Shown here one piece after another: positions 16,441 to 25,601 of a DNA stretch of 64,000 nt. The translations under genes and the position numbers were made by a program. The DNA comes from Candidatus Desulfovibrio intestinipullorum (GTDB lineage Bacteria; Desulfobacterota; Desulfovibrionia; Desulfovibrionales; Desulfovibrionaceae), in NCBI GenBank assembly GCA_019113165.1, contig DXHV01000063.1, positions 1-64,000 of the forward strand, given 5' to 3'. Below the pieces are notes generated by a model. The model did no database searches. It had not been told where the DNA came from and saw only the letters and a program-made list of their open reading frames with translations. Each line of letters starts with the position of its first letter. Position 1 is the stretch's first letter.

Positions 16441-19400
16441 ATGGCTGCATCCGTTAGACCGAGTATCTTCATCAGACGCCCGATTCTGTCGAGCGTCATT
16501 TCCATTATCATAACACTTGCTGGTGCCATCGCCATGCAGGTGCTTCCCATTGCCCAGTACCCAGACCTTGTTCCGCCCAGCGTCAACGTTCAGCTGAACT
16601 ACCCCGGCGCCTCGGCAGAAACCATTTCCCAGACGGCCATTGCCCCCCTGGAAGTGCAGATCAACGGTGTCGAGCACATGCTCTACATGGCCTCGACCAG
16701 TTCGTCGGGTGCAGGCATGGGCACCATCAACGTCTACTTTGCGCTGGGCACCAACCCGGATATGGCCCTTGTCAACGTGAACAACAAGGTCAATCTGGCG
16801 CAGACACTGCTGCCGGCGGAAGTGCGCAACCAGGGCGTGAGCGTGACCAAGCGATCGCCGTCCTTCCTGCAGCTTCTGTGCTTGTATTCCGAAGACGACA
16901 GATACAGCGATATCTATCTGGCCAACTATCTGGAAATCAACATTCTGGACGAAGTCAAACGTGTGGAAGGTGTTGGCGATGCCTCCACCTTCGGTCCCTC
17001 GGACTATTCCATGCGCATCTGGCTCAAGCCCGACATCATGGGCAAGTACGGGCTCACCGTCACTGACGTGGCCAATGCCATCAGTGAACAGAACCAGCAG
17101 TTTGCTCCCGGCCGTCTGGGCAACACGCCGTCTCCGGCAGACAACATGATGACCTGGCAGATCGATACCCTTGGTCGCCTGACGTCTGTGGAGGAATTCG
17201 AAAACATCATCCTGCGTACCGGCGATGACTCTTCCAGGCTCCTGCTCAAGGATGTGGCCAGAGTGGAACTCGGTGCCCAGGACTATTCGGTGCAGGGCTA
17301 CTACAACGGCCACATTTCCAGACAGGCCGGCGTGTACCTGCTGCCCGGCGCCAACGCCATTGCCACAGGCGACCGCGTGACCGCCTGCCTCGACAACATC
17401 CGCAAGACTCTGCCGGACGGCATGATTCTTGAGGCACCCGTCGATACCAACGAATTTGTTATGGCCTCCATCGAGGAAGTGATACACACCCTGGTCGAAG
17501 CCATGGTTCTCGTGTTCCTGGTCGTGTACCTCTTCCTGCAGAACTGGCGTGCCACTCTCATCCCCTGCATAGCCGTGCCCGTGTCCGTCATAGGTACCTT
17601 TGCCGGCATGCTGGCCCTTGGCTACTCCATCAACACCCTGACCCTCTTCGGCCTTGTGCTGGCCATCGGTATCGTGGTGGACGACGCCATCGTCGTGCTG
17701 GAAAACGTGGAACGCATCATGGCCACGGAGCATCTGCCCCCCAGGGAAGCCGCTGCCAAGGCCATGCATGAAGTGACCTCGGCCCTTATCGCCATTGTGC
17801 TTGTGCTCTGCTCGGTGTTCATCCCTGTGTCCTTCATGGGTGGCCTGGCAGGCCAGATGTACAAGCAGTTCGCCATTACCATTTCGGTGTCGGTCGTGCT
17901 CTCGGGCATCGTGGCCCTGACCCTGACCCCCGCCCTGTGCGCTGTGCTGCTCAAGTCTCACCACGGCGGCAACCTGCCCAGATTCTTTGTCTGGTTCAAC
18001 TTCTTCTTTACCAAGTGCACGCACTCCTACGTGCGTACCGTGCGTTCCATCAAGAACTCGCCCGTGCGCTCCTTTGCCATGATGGGCGTCGTTGTGGCCG
18101 CCCTAGTCTGGCTCTCCTCAGTGGTGCCCACCAGCATGGTGCCCAACGAGGACCAGGGCTACGGTCTTGGCATCATCTTCCTGGATGACGGTGCTTCCCA
18201 GCAGCGCGTGGACAAAGTTGCGGCGCTCGTTGAAGACTTTGCCGAGCAAGAAAAGAAGGTTGTCGAGGGGCTGGTCATGATCAACGGCTTTGACATGCTC
18301 AGTTCCTCGGCCAAGTCCAACTACGCCACCTTCTTCTTCAGCCTGAGGCCCTGGGGAGAGCGCACGGAGCCCGGCACGGACGTGGATTCCCTCATTGGCC
18401 GCATGATGCGCCTCAATGCCATACAGCCTTCGGGCATCGTGCTCGGCTTTACGCCTCCGCCCATTTCCGGCATGAGTACCACGGGCGGTTTTGAAGGCTA
18501 CGTGCAGATGCGTGCCAATGACAGCCTGAAAACACTGGAAGAAAATACCAACAAGTTCGTCCAGGCAGCCCTCAAGCGTCCGGAAATCGGCTCGGCCCAG
18601 AACCTGTTCACCACAGGTGCTCCTCAGCTCTACGCCAATCTGGACCGTGAGCGCTGCAAGGACATGGGCATCTCCATCTCCGATGCCTTTGTGGCCATGC
18701 AGGGTATTTTCGGTACCTACTACGTCAATGACTTCAACTATATGGGCAGAACCTTCCAGGTCCGCATGCAGGCCGATCAGGAATACCGCATGCGTGCCGA
18801 AAACCTGGATGACGTCTTCATCCGCAACAGCAAGGGCGAGATGCTGCCCCTGTCGGCCATCATAAGCCTGGAACGTCGCACGGCTCCCCAGGCTGTGGAC
18901 CGCTACAACGTCTTCCCCGCAGCCCGTATCATGGGTGGTCCTGCACCGGGCTACACCACCGGCCAGGCCCTCAATGCCATGGAAGAAGTGGCGGCCGAGG
19001 TCCTGCCCATGGGCTACACCCTTGGCTGGGCCGGTTCCTCCCTGCAGGAAAAGCTGTCCACTGCCGATACCTCCATCGTCTTTGTGCTGGCTCTGGTCAT
19101 GGTCTTCCTGATCCTGGCTGCCCAGTATGAAAGCTGGTCCCTGCCCATTGCCGTTCTCACGGCAGTGCCCTTTGGCGTGCTCGGTGCCTTCCTGGCCACG
19201 TGGTTGCGCGATCTGGCCAATGACGTGTATTTCCAGGTGGCTCTGGTGACACTCATCGGCCTTTCGGCCAAAAACTCGATTCTGATTGTTGAATTCGCTG
19301 TCGCCGCCTGGCGAGAGGGACGCGAGCTTGGTGTGGCTGCCATGCATGCTGCCAGACTGCGTTTCCGTCCCATCATCATGACGTCCCTGGCCTTTATCCT

Positions 19401-19617
19401 GGGTGTCGTTCCCCTGGCCATCAGTACCGGTGCCGGTGCCAACAGTCGCCATGCCATTGGAACAGCTGTTATCGGTGGCATGCTCTTCTCGACGTGCATT
19501 GCAACGCTCTTTATTCCTTTCTTCTTCGTTGTGATCATGAAGATTTCCCTGAAACTGAGGGGAAAGACGGATCCCAATATAGGAAAGGGAAGTGAAGAAG
19601 AGGAGGTTAGCGCCTAG
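16441..19617 (+). CDS. RND multidrug efflux transporter (AcrB/MexB, HAE1 family)
   Basis: 1058 residues, the usual size for HAE1 pumps. Twelve transmembrane helices with two large periplasmic loops are implied by the hydrophobic pattern. The proton-relay residues are present: Asp414-Asp415 in GIVVDDAIVVLENVER and Lys944 in GLSAKNSILIVEF. N terminus FIRRPILSSVISIIITLAG and AQYPDLVPPSVNVQLNYPGA are typical. It starts 19 bp after the adaptor gene and its TAG overlaps the GTG of the channel gene. Substrates cannot be predicted. Confidence 0.96.
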   Translation: MAASVRPSIFIRRPILSSVISIIITLAGAIAMQVLPIAQYPDLVPPSVNVQLNYPGASAETISQTAIAPLEVQINGVEHMLYMASTSSSGAGMGTINVYFALGTNPDMALVNVNNKVNLAQTLLPAEVRNQGVSVTKRSPSFLQLLCLYSEDDRYSDIYLANYLEINILDEVKRVEGVGDASTFGPSDYSMRIWLKPDIMGKYGLTVTDVANAISEQNQQFAPGRLGNTPSPADNMMTWQIDTLGRLTSVEEFENIILRTGDDSSRLLLKDVARVELGAQDYSVQGYYNGHISRQAGVYLLPGANAIATGDRVTACLDNIRKTLPDGMILEAPVDTNEFVMASIEEVIHTLVEAMVLVFLVVYLFLQNWRATLIPCIAVPVSVIGTFAGMLALGYSINTLTLFGLVLAIGIVVDDAIVVLENVERIMATEHLPPREAAAKAMHEVTSALIAIVLVLCSVFIPVSFMGGLAGQMYKQFAITISVSVVLSGIVALTLTPALCAVLLKSHHGGNLPRFFVWFNFFFTKCTHSYVRTVRSIKNSPVRSFAMMGVVVAALVWLSSVVPTSMVPNEDQGYGLGIIFLDDGASQQRVDKVAALVEDFAEQEKKVVEGLVMINGFDMLSSSAKSNYATFFFSLRPWGERTEPGTDVDSLIGRMMRLNAIQPSGIVLGFTPPPISGMSTTGGFEGYVQMRANDSLKTLEENTNKFVQAALKRPEIGSAQNLFTTGAPQLYANLDRERCKDMGISISDAFVAMQGIFGTYYVNDFNYMGRTFQVRMQADQEYRMRAENLDDVFIRNSKGEMLPLSAIISLERRTAPQAVDRYNVFPAARIMGGPAPGYTTGQALNAMEEVAAEVLPMGYTLGWAGSSLQEKLSTADTSIVFVLALVMVFLILAAQYESWSLPIAVLTAVPFGVLGAFLATWLRDLANDVYFQVALVTLIGLSAKNSILIVEFAVAAWREGRELGVAAMHAARLRFRPIIMTSLAFILGVVPLAISTGAGANSRHAIGTAVIGGMLFSTCIATLFIPFFFVVIMKISLKLRGKTDPNIGKGSEEEEVSA

Positions 19618-21170
19618 TGTTCCTCGTTTTCCAACGATTGTTCGTCTGCCTGGGCCTCGGTTTCCTTCTTGCCGCCTGCTCGTTTGCACCTAAGTACGAG
19701 CAGCCCAAGATGGACATCCCCGAGGCCTGGACAAAACTGACGCCGTCTACCCAGCCCCTGAACACGGACTGGTGGACACGATTCAACGATCCGGTCCTCA
19801 ATGCCATGGTGGAGGAGGCCCTGAAGAACAATCAGGATCTCGCCGCGGGCATGGCCGGCATACGTTCTGCGGCAGCCCAGGCAGGAGTCGGCTCCTCGGC
19901 CCTGTGGCCGTCCGTGGGCGCCACTGCCGACCTGACGGCCACCGGAGCCTCAGAAAAATCCGCCAACAGTTCCTTTGGTCCCGGATCCACTGCTTCGCGC
20001 TGGTACACCAACTACCAGGGCCAGCTGGCTGCCAGCTGGGAAGTGGATTTCTGGGGCGCCACGCGCAACAACTACACGCGTCTGACCAACATTCTCCTGC
20101 AGACCGTGCTGCAGCACGAGGCGCTGCGCCTGTCCATTGCCGGACAGGTGGCCCAGAGCTACTTTGCCATGCTCTCCTATGACATGCAGCTCGATACGGC
20201 CAAGCGGACCCTGCGCTCCCGCGAGGATGCCCTGCGCATCTACACGAGCAGGTACCGCCTGGGCGAGCTGACGGAACTGGACTGGCAGAGAGCCAGGGCC
20301 GAGGTGGAGACGGCCAGGGCCACGGTGCACAGCACCAACATAGCCCTGGACGAAGCCGAAGCCTCCCTGGCCGTGCTGCTTGGTCGCTCGCCCAAGGAAA
20401 TCTGGCAGAAGGTGGAACGCGGTTCCCGCCTGGACAAGCTGCCCACGCCGCCGGTTCTTCCCGAGGGGCTGCCCTCGGAACTGCTTCTGCGCAGGCCTGA
20501 CATCAGGGCTGCAGAGTTTGGCATTATGGCCGCCAATGCCCAGATAGGCGAGGCACGGGCACGTTTCTTCCCCTCTGTCTCCCTGACCGGCGCCATTGGT
20601 ACCCTGGCCGCAGCCGTCAGCAACCTCTTCTCCGGCCCCGCAGCCATCTGGAGCTATGGTGCAGCCATTTCCCTGCCCATCTTTAATGGCGGCCAGACCT
20701 GGTACAACATGAAGAATGCCGAGGCGCTGAAGGAAGAGGCCATTGCCACCTACAAGCAGACCGTCATGGAAGCCTTCAAGGATGTGCGGGTCACCCTCAC
20801 AGCCCAGACGGAACGGGCCAATATCGTCAAGGCTACCCAGGCACAGGTGGACAGCCTGCGCCGGGCAGCCAATATTGCCAGACTGCAGTACGACAACGGC
20901 TACACGGACTACCTGACCGTGCTTGATGCCGAGCGTGAGCTCTTTGCTGCCGAACTCTCCCTGGCCACGGCCCTGCAGAACCGCCTGAGCTCTGTGGTGA
21001 GCGTGTGCATGGCCCTTGGTGGCGGCTGGCAGGATCCGGGCGAAAAGCCCTCCTTCCCCATCATCAATACGGACAGGCTTGTTGAGGCCCAGCGCAAGGG
21101 CACTGTCGGTATCCGTGCCGAACAGGCTGCCGAGCGTGCCGCTGCTGCAGAGGAAGCAAAGGCCCAGTAG
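19617..21170 (+). CDS. Outer-membrane efflux channel lipoprotein (NodT/OprM family)
   Basis: 517 residues starting at a GTG that overlaps the pump's stop codon (TAGTG), with AGGAGG about 12 nt upstream. The signal ends LLAACS, the lipidation site. Two TolC-like repeats follow; RPDIRAAEFGIMAANAQIGEARARFFPSVS is the family hallmark. The C terminus is Ala/Glu-rich. It completes the tripartite pump across the envelope, and the overlap implies coupled translation. Confidence 0.93.
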   Translation: MFLVFQRLFVCLGLGFLLAACSFAPKYEQPKMDIPEAWTKLTPSTQPLNTDWWTRFNDPVLNAMVEEALKNNQDLAAGMAGIRSAAAQAGVGSSALWPSVGATADLTATGASEKSANSSFGPGSTASRWYTNYQGQLAASWEVDFWGATRNNYTRLTNILLQTVLQHEALRLSIAGQVAQSYFAMLSYDMQLDTAKRTLRSREDALRIYTSRYRLGELTELDWQRARAEVETARATVHSTNIALDEAEASLAVLLGRSPKEIWQKVERGSRLDKLPTPPVLPEGLPSELLLRRPDIRAAEFGIMAANAQIGEARARFFPSVSLTGAIGTLAAAVSNLFSGPAAIWSYGAAISLPIFNGGQTWYNMKNAEALKEEAIATYKQTVMEAFKDVRVTLTAQTERANIVKATQAQVDSLRRAANIARLQYDNGYTDYLTVLDAERELFAAELSLATALQNRLSSVVSVCMALGGGWQDPGEKPSFPIINTDRLVEAQRKGTVGIRAEQAAERAAAAEEAKAQ

Positions 21171-21213
21171 ACAAGAAGACAGACGCAGGATCCCCCCTCC
21201 TGCAGCATGAACG

Positions 21214-21270
21214 ACAGACGGGCGGAAGACATAAGGCATGATCTTCCTGCCCGTCTGTTTCTGTTTTTTT
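21214..21270 (+). terminator. Rho-independent terminator of the efflux operon
   Basis: Long stem ACAGACGGG..GGAAGA / TCTTCC.GCCCGTCTGT (21214-21229 with 21242-21258, one bulge), followed by a T-rich tail with eight consecutive Ts. Confidence 0.92.
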
Positions 21271-21379
21271 TGTGCAGGGGCCAGGGCTCTGGTATCAGGG
21301 AGGCCAATGTCCCTCGCACAAGCTGCTCTTGACAAGTGCCTCACGGGCACACCCTTATGGTATGGGGCTTGTGTGTCCT

Positions 21380-21423
21380 GGAGACAGGGGGGCAGTCGTC
21401 TCCCGAAAATCGGGGATTTTTTT
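21380..21423 (+). terminator. Small hairpin pair with T-run in the leader of the next gene
   Basis: CCCGA-AAA-TCGGG (21402-21406 / 21410-21414) is followed by seven T residues at 21417-21423. An overlapping stem GGAGAC/GTCTCC (21380-21385 / 21398-21403) cannot form at the same time. It lies 133 bp before the next start codon, so it may be a premature terminator. A TTGACA at 21329-21334 upstream has no well-spaced -10. Confidence 0.4.
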
Positions 21424-21555
21424 GGCACGGGGGCTAAATCTTTTCCCGTTCTGGCCGATAGGGAGTGGTGAAGCGACTGATGATGTTCAGTTCCACCTGG
21501 ATAAGGCCGACGGCTGATCGTCTGTACTTCATCAAGTGCAGGAAGAGGAGTCGTT

Positions 21556-22443
21556 ATGTATTCTCTCGCAAATTCACATGCTGCTCAGGACTGGAAGCAA
21601 TGGCTGTTTGGCCGTCTCTTCCGCTTTCTTCTCCTCTGTCTTGCGGCCTGGTTCGCCTCCTCCTTCATGAGCAGTGCTCATGCCCTGCCGACCTTTGCCT
21701 TCTCTTCTTCGGTGAAGGTGGAAACGCACTACATGGAATCCGCTCCTGGTGCCAGGACCAGAGAGAAGGCACGGGGCGTGCGGGTTGCTCAGGCAGAGAA
21801 CAGGGCGGCAGTGGCAGGGAAGAAGGGCGATGAGCCCCGCAGACTCAAGGCCACGTCGGCAAGGCCCGCAAAGCCCGCAGCTGCGGCCAAATCCGGTGCA
21901 AAGTCCGGGGGCGGAAAGCAGCCTGCACAGGTTCGCAAGTCTGCAAGGAAGTCTTCCCCAAAGCAGTCCAGGCCCGCCAGACCCCTTTCCGTACAGACCC
22001 AGGGCATCCACAGTCAGCCCTGGTCCTTTGGCGGGGGGCAGAGCGCCGCAGCCTGGGGCGAGCGCGGCATTGGCGGCAGAGAACTCTATCAGCAGGCGCT
22101 GCCTGCCGGCAGCAGGGACTCGGCAGGTCAGGCACGGTCCGCCCAGGACAAGGAGCGTCAGGCAACCCGCAGGAAGAGCGACAGCTTTGACCTGCAGGTG
22201 GACAAGGAATACCGCACCTGGCAGGCCAGGCATGACGATGTGAAGCCCGATGAAGAGGTAGCCATAGACAGCCAGCACCGGGTGCGCGCCTTTGCCAGGG
22301 TACAGGACGAGAACGTCACCTTCGGCCTGGGGCCCGAGGTCATAGTCCGTGACCAGAATCAGTCGTCTCCCACCTTTGTGCACAAGGAAAACCAGCCGGA
22401 TGTGGACGCGGGGCTTGGCATGCAGTTCAAGCTGGACTTCTAG
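21556..22443 (+). CDS. Exported protein of unknown function, Ala/Lys/Ser-rich
   Basis: 295 residues. A long N-terminal region followed by a hydrophobic stretch (FLLLCLAAWFASSFMSSAHA) and a likely signal-peptidase site AHA-LP. Residues about 75-140 are low-complexity and basic (Lys, Arg, Ala, Ser, Pro), probably disordered. The C-terminal 100 residues are more regular and end in DVDAGLGMQFKLDF; a terminal aromatic after alternating residues resembles an outer-membrane beta-strand signature. I do not recognise the family. It is isolated by terminators on both sides. GAGGAG precedes the ATG. Confidence 0.6.
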   Translation: MYSLANSHAAQDWKQWLFGRLFRFLLLCLAAWFASSFMSSAHALPTFAFSSSVKVETHYMESAPGARTREKARGVRVAQAENRAAVAGKKGDEPRRLKATSARPAKPAAAAKSGAKSGGGKQPAQVRKSARKSSPKQSRPARPLSVQTQGIHSQPWSFGGGQSAAAWGERGIGGRELYQQALPAGSRDSAGQARSAQDKERQATRRKSDSFDLQVDKEYRTWQARHDDVKPDEEVAIDSQHRVRAFARVQDENVTFGLGPEVIVRDQNQSSPTFVHKENQPDVDAGLGMQFKLDF

Positions 22444-22899
22444 CCAGGGCGCAGACATACGGAACAGCCCGGGACACATGCACTTTTCAGACAACTTTCC
22501 CGTGCCCGGGAGGAGCGTACCCTGAGTACGCACGACAGGGCGGATTCGGTCCCCGCACTGTCAGACTATAGATGGTCAGAGTCTTTTGTCATTTTTTTGA
22601 CAAAAAGCTCTGACCATTTTTTTGTGCCTTCTTCTGGACAATCGTTCTCAAGATCTTGCAATAAAAGCGTTTTCAAGAAAGTGATGTGGACAGGACGGCC
22701 TGTCAGATATTCTGCGCCGTCAGAAAACCGAAGACTGGGCAGACGGAAGCAGGCGTCCACTTTCTGACGAAGAGGCAGAAAAGGGATATTTTTGCCATGA
22801 AAATAAATATAAATCATTGTGTTATGAATGATGGCACAGACTGTGCATTCTCCCTTGCGTGTCCACAGGGCGCAAGAACTTTTGGAGGAGAACAGAGTC
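22444..22899. other. 456-bp intergenic region before flhG
   Basis: Contains a strong terminator (22572-22623), an imperfect CCCGGG-cored inverted repeat near 22469-22512, and an AT-rich segment (22790-22830) that probably includes the flhG promoter. No gene is seen; the open frames on the minus strand are the reverse of flhG. Confidence 0.6.
22572..22623 (+). terminator. Rho-independent terminator
   Basis: Long nested hairpin: ATGGTCAGAG (22572-22581) pairs with CTCTGACCAT, the inner TTTTGTCA with TGACAAAA, and eight Ts follow (22616-22623). Confidence 0.93.
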
Positions 22900-23709
22900 A
22901 TGGCTGCACGCACACCCAGAGTATTTACCGTTACCTCAGGCAAGGGCGGTGTCGGCAAGACCAACATAGCGGTGAATCTGGCCTGCCAGCTGGCAAGGGA
23001 AGGCGCAAGGGTCGTGCTTCTGGACGCAGACTTTGGTCTGGCCAATGTGGACGTGCTCCTTGGTGTCTGTCCGTCCCTGGATATCTTCCACCTCTTTTCG
23101 GCCAGGACCAGGCTGGAAGATGTGCTCTTTCCCACAGCCTACGGCTTTTCCATCCTGCCTGCAGGCTCCGGTTTCAACAAGGTGACGGAACTGAAGACCG
23201 GCGAGCGCCTGGAACTGCTCCATGCCCTGGAGCCCCTTGCCGACAGGCTGGATGTGCTGATTGTGGACACGGGGGCAGGGGCCGGGGAAACGGTGCTCTA
23301 CTTCAACATGGCCGCGCAGGAACGCCTGCTTGTGCTGTCTCCGGAGCCCACCTCCATGGCTGATGCCTATGCCCTCATCAAGGACCTCAAGGTCAAGGGC
23401 GTGGAGAAATTCAGGGTCTGCATCAACATGTGCCCCACGGAACGGCAGGGCAAGCAGATTTTTACCAAGCTCTACGATGCCTGCGATCAGTTCATGACCG
23501 GTGTTTCCCTGGATCTGGCCGGCATCATCCCCCAGGACCCCAATGTCCGTACAAGCGTCATGAAGCAGAAACCCTTTACGGAACTCTTTCCTGCAAGCCC
23601 GGCCAGCCAGAGCCTGAAGAAGCTGGCCCAGTCCGTACAAAAGTGGCCTGCAGCCAGAAGGGCCGGCGGCAACATTCAGTTTTTCTGGAAATCCATGCTG
23701 CTGCGCTAG
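22900..23709 (+). CDS. flhG: FlhG (YlxH/MinD-family ATPase)
   Basis: 269 residues. Deviant Walker A SGKGGVGKTN, switch I LLDADFGLANVDVLLG and Walker B LIVDTGAGAGE identify a MinD/ParA-type ATPase. DFGLANVDVLLG and the adjacent fliA mark it as FlhG, which limits flagellar number and place together with FlhF. The chosen start is ATG 22900 with GGAGGAG at 22884-22890; an in-frame ATG at 22828 has no ribosome-binding site. FlhF is not adjacent. No C-terminal amphipathic helix is obvious, although FFWKSMLLR could serve as a short membrane contact. Confidence 0.85.
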   Translation: MAARTPRVFTVTSGKGGVGKTNIAVNLACQLAREGARVVLLDADFGLANVDVLLGVCPSLDIFHLFSARTRLEDVLFPTAYGFSILPAGSGFNKVTELKTGERLELLHALEPLADRLDVLIVDTGAGAGETVLYFNMAAQERLLVLSPEPTSMADAYALIKDLKVKGVEKFRVCINMCPTERQGKQIFTKLYDACDQFMTGVSLDLAGIIPQDPNVRTSVMKQKPFTELFPASPASQSLKKLAQSVQKWPAARRAGGNIQFFWKSMLLR

Positions 23710-23788
23710 CGTAGCAAAGGCCCGGGCGCACAGCCCGAAACCCACTCAGTCAGCCCGCGTATCGCCCCCAAGTCAAGAGGAAGTTGCC

Positions 23789-24556
23789 ATGTTTGCCCGT
23801 CTGTTCAAGTCCAGCAAGCCTTGGGAAGAGTTTGAAGCAGGAAGAAAGGCCTGGTCGGAATTTTCCGCCAGGGAGCAGGAACAAATCATCAATGCCTACA
23901 TGCCCAAGGTGCGCTTCCTGGCCCAGCAGCAGAAAAAGCGCGTGCCTGTCAGCATAGAAGCCAATGACCTTGTGAGCGCCGGCGTGCTGGGACTCATGGA
24001 AGCCCTGGGCAAGTACCGCCCCGAAACGGGCTATGCCTTCTCCACCTATGCCGAAGCCCGCATCAACGGAGCCATGCTGGACGAAATGCGCCGCAGGGAT
24101 CCCCTGTCCCGCTCCACCAGAAACATGGTCAAGGCCATCATGGCTGCCAGCGAAAAATTCGAGCACAAGAAGGGCCGCAAGCCGTCGGAAAAGGAACTGG
24201 TCAAGCTGACCGGCCTCTCCCTTGCCGAGGTGCGTACCGGCCTGCAGGCCATGGAACAGCAGATAACCACAGACATGAGCCTGCTGGCGGAAACTCTGAG
24301 CAACGAGGCCCTGGAAAGCGGCGGCACCCCCTACAGGCAGGCCATACGCAATGAAATCGTGGCCCATATCCGTTCCTGCCTGGAAGAGCTCAGCGAACGT
24401 GACCAGTTCATCCTGTCCATGTACTATCTCGAAGAATACAGCCTGCGTGAAATCGCGACAGCACTCAAGGTCTCCGAAGGCCGCGTCTCCCAGCTGCGTT
24501 CCCAGGCCCAGAAACGCCTCCACGACCTCTATGTGGCGCGTTTCGGCACAAGGTAG
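23789..24556 (+). CDS. fliA: Flagellar sigma factor FliA (sigma-28)
   Basis: 255 residues. Region 2 contains NDLVSAGVLGLMEALGKYRPETGYAFSTYAEARI split across its usual blocks, then region 3 RRRDPLSRSTR and region 4 LREIATALKVSEGRVSQLRS with its helix-turn-helix. It directs RNA polymerase to late flagellar and chemotaxis promoters. It lies 79 bp after flhG on the same strand. The N-terminal 35 residues are longer than in E. coli FliA. Confidence 0.93.
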   Translation: MFARLFKSSKPWEEFEAGRKAWSEFSAREQEQIINAYMPKVRFLAQQQKKRVPVSIEANDLVSAGVLGLMEALGKYRPETGYAFSTYAEARINGAMLDEMRRRDPLSRSTRNMVKAIMAASEKFEHKKGRKPSEKELVKLTGLSLAEVRTGLQAMEQQITTDMSLLAETLSNEALESGGTPYRQAIRNEIVAHIRSCLEELSERDQFILSMYYLEEYSLREIATALKVSEGRVSQLRSQAQKRLHDLYVARFGTR

Positions 24557-24699
24557 GTGTCAGGCCTGTTGTGTGCCCCTGAAGAGCACGGAACGTTGCC
24601 CCCCTGTCCATTGAGGTCTTCCTCAAGGGATGCACGTCTGGCTGCCAGAAGGCCGGTTTTCAGTCTGTTCCGGGATGTGCCGGCGCATGGTGCAGAGAG

Positions 24700-24736
24700 A
24701 AAAAAAGCCCTTCTGCCCTGAGTCCGGGCAAAAGGG
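24700..24736 (-). terminator. Rho-independent terminator of the aro operon
   Basis: Stem 24708-24718 / 24726-24736 (CCCTT.TGCCC / GGGCA.AAGGG, one mismatch). On the minus strand it is followed by a run of T from the complement of 24700-24707. It lies 85 bp after the tyrA stop. Confidence 0.85.
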
Positions 24737-24821
24737 GTGTTCAAAAAAGTGATCCTTGACGTCTTTCAGAAACTCATTTTTCCTGAAAAAGCGCGTGATC
24801 CTGTGGGGGCCTGGAAAGAAA

Positions 24822-25601
24822 TCAGGCAGACTCCCTGGTCCACCATCGTCTGGCCTTGCTGAGCAAAAGATCGATGTCTCCGGCCGAGGCAAGACTCAGA
24901 AGCTTGCTGAACTGGCGCACGGCCTGCTGGCTGTAGGGATTGGCCTCGAAGAGTCCGGCAAACATGGCGCCGTCTTCGGTCAGAAGCTTGCGGGCTGCCA
25001 CAAGGCGCCTGCGGAAGGACGGCGTGATGAACTCTCTGAGGCTTTCGTCATCGGCCGTCTGGGCACAGTAGGCGAGTGACGTGATGAAGTTCATGTTCTG
25101 AATGCGGGCCATGGCCTTGTCATGGGTCTCGGCATCCGTGGCAAAGGGACGCCAGCCAAGGATCTCGCAGAGCGTCCAGACAAGATCAAAGCTTGAGTCC
25201 GAGCAGCGCGGGGTGCGCACCATGGCAATGGGCAGATCCTCGTCCATGCCGTGCTGCGGCCCGAAGAGGGGATGCGTGCCCACGATGTCGCCGGACCAGC
25301 AGTGGAGCATTTGCGCCACCGGCGCCACCTTGACGGAGGTGATGTCGCAGAGGACGGCCGTCTTCGGCATGGCCGGACAGATGGTGTGGAGCGTCTGTTC
25401 AAAGACCGCGGCAGGCACGCAGACTATGACAAGCCGTGCCGCCTGCAAAGGCTCCAGGTTGTCCAGGGGCTTGTCTATGCCCGTCATGCCAAGGCCGTGC
25501 GCTGCGCCTTCGCGAAGGAGCATGCTGCCCATGCGGCCCGTGGATCCGACAATGACAATGCTGTCCCTGGCTGTCAGCTCCCGGGAGAAATGATCAGTCA
25601 T
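24822..25601 (-). CDS. tyrA: Prephenate dehydrogenase (TyrA family)
   Basis: 259 residues. The N-terminal nucleotide-binding fold has IVIVGSTGRMGSMLL, and GTHPLFGPQHGMDED is the TyrA substrate-site motif. The C-terminal half is helical. It converts prephenate (or arogenate) toward tyrosine. Its ATG at 25601 overlaps the aroA stop by 8 nt, so translation is coupled. It has no fused chorismate mutase or ACT domain and is at the short end of the family. Last gene of the aro operon. Confidence 0.87.
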   Translation of the reverse strand: MTDHFSRELTARDSIVIVGSTGRMGSMLLREGAAHGLGMTGIDKPLDNLEPLQAARLVIVCVPAAVFEQTLHTICPAMPKTAVLCDITSVKVAPVAQMLHCWSGDIVGTHPLFGPQHGMDEDLPIAMVRTPRCSDSSFDLVWTLCEILGWRPFATDAETHDKAMARIQNMNFITSLAYCAQTADDESLREFITPSFRRRLVAARKLLTEDGAMFAGLFEANPYSQQAVRQFSKLLSLASAGDIDLLLSKARRWWTRESA

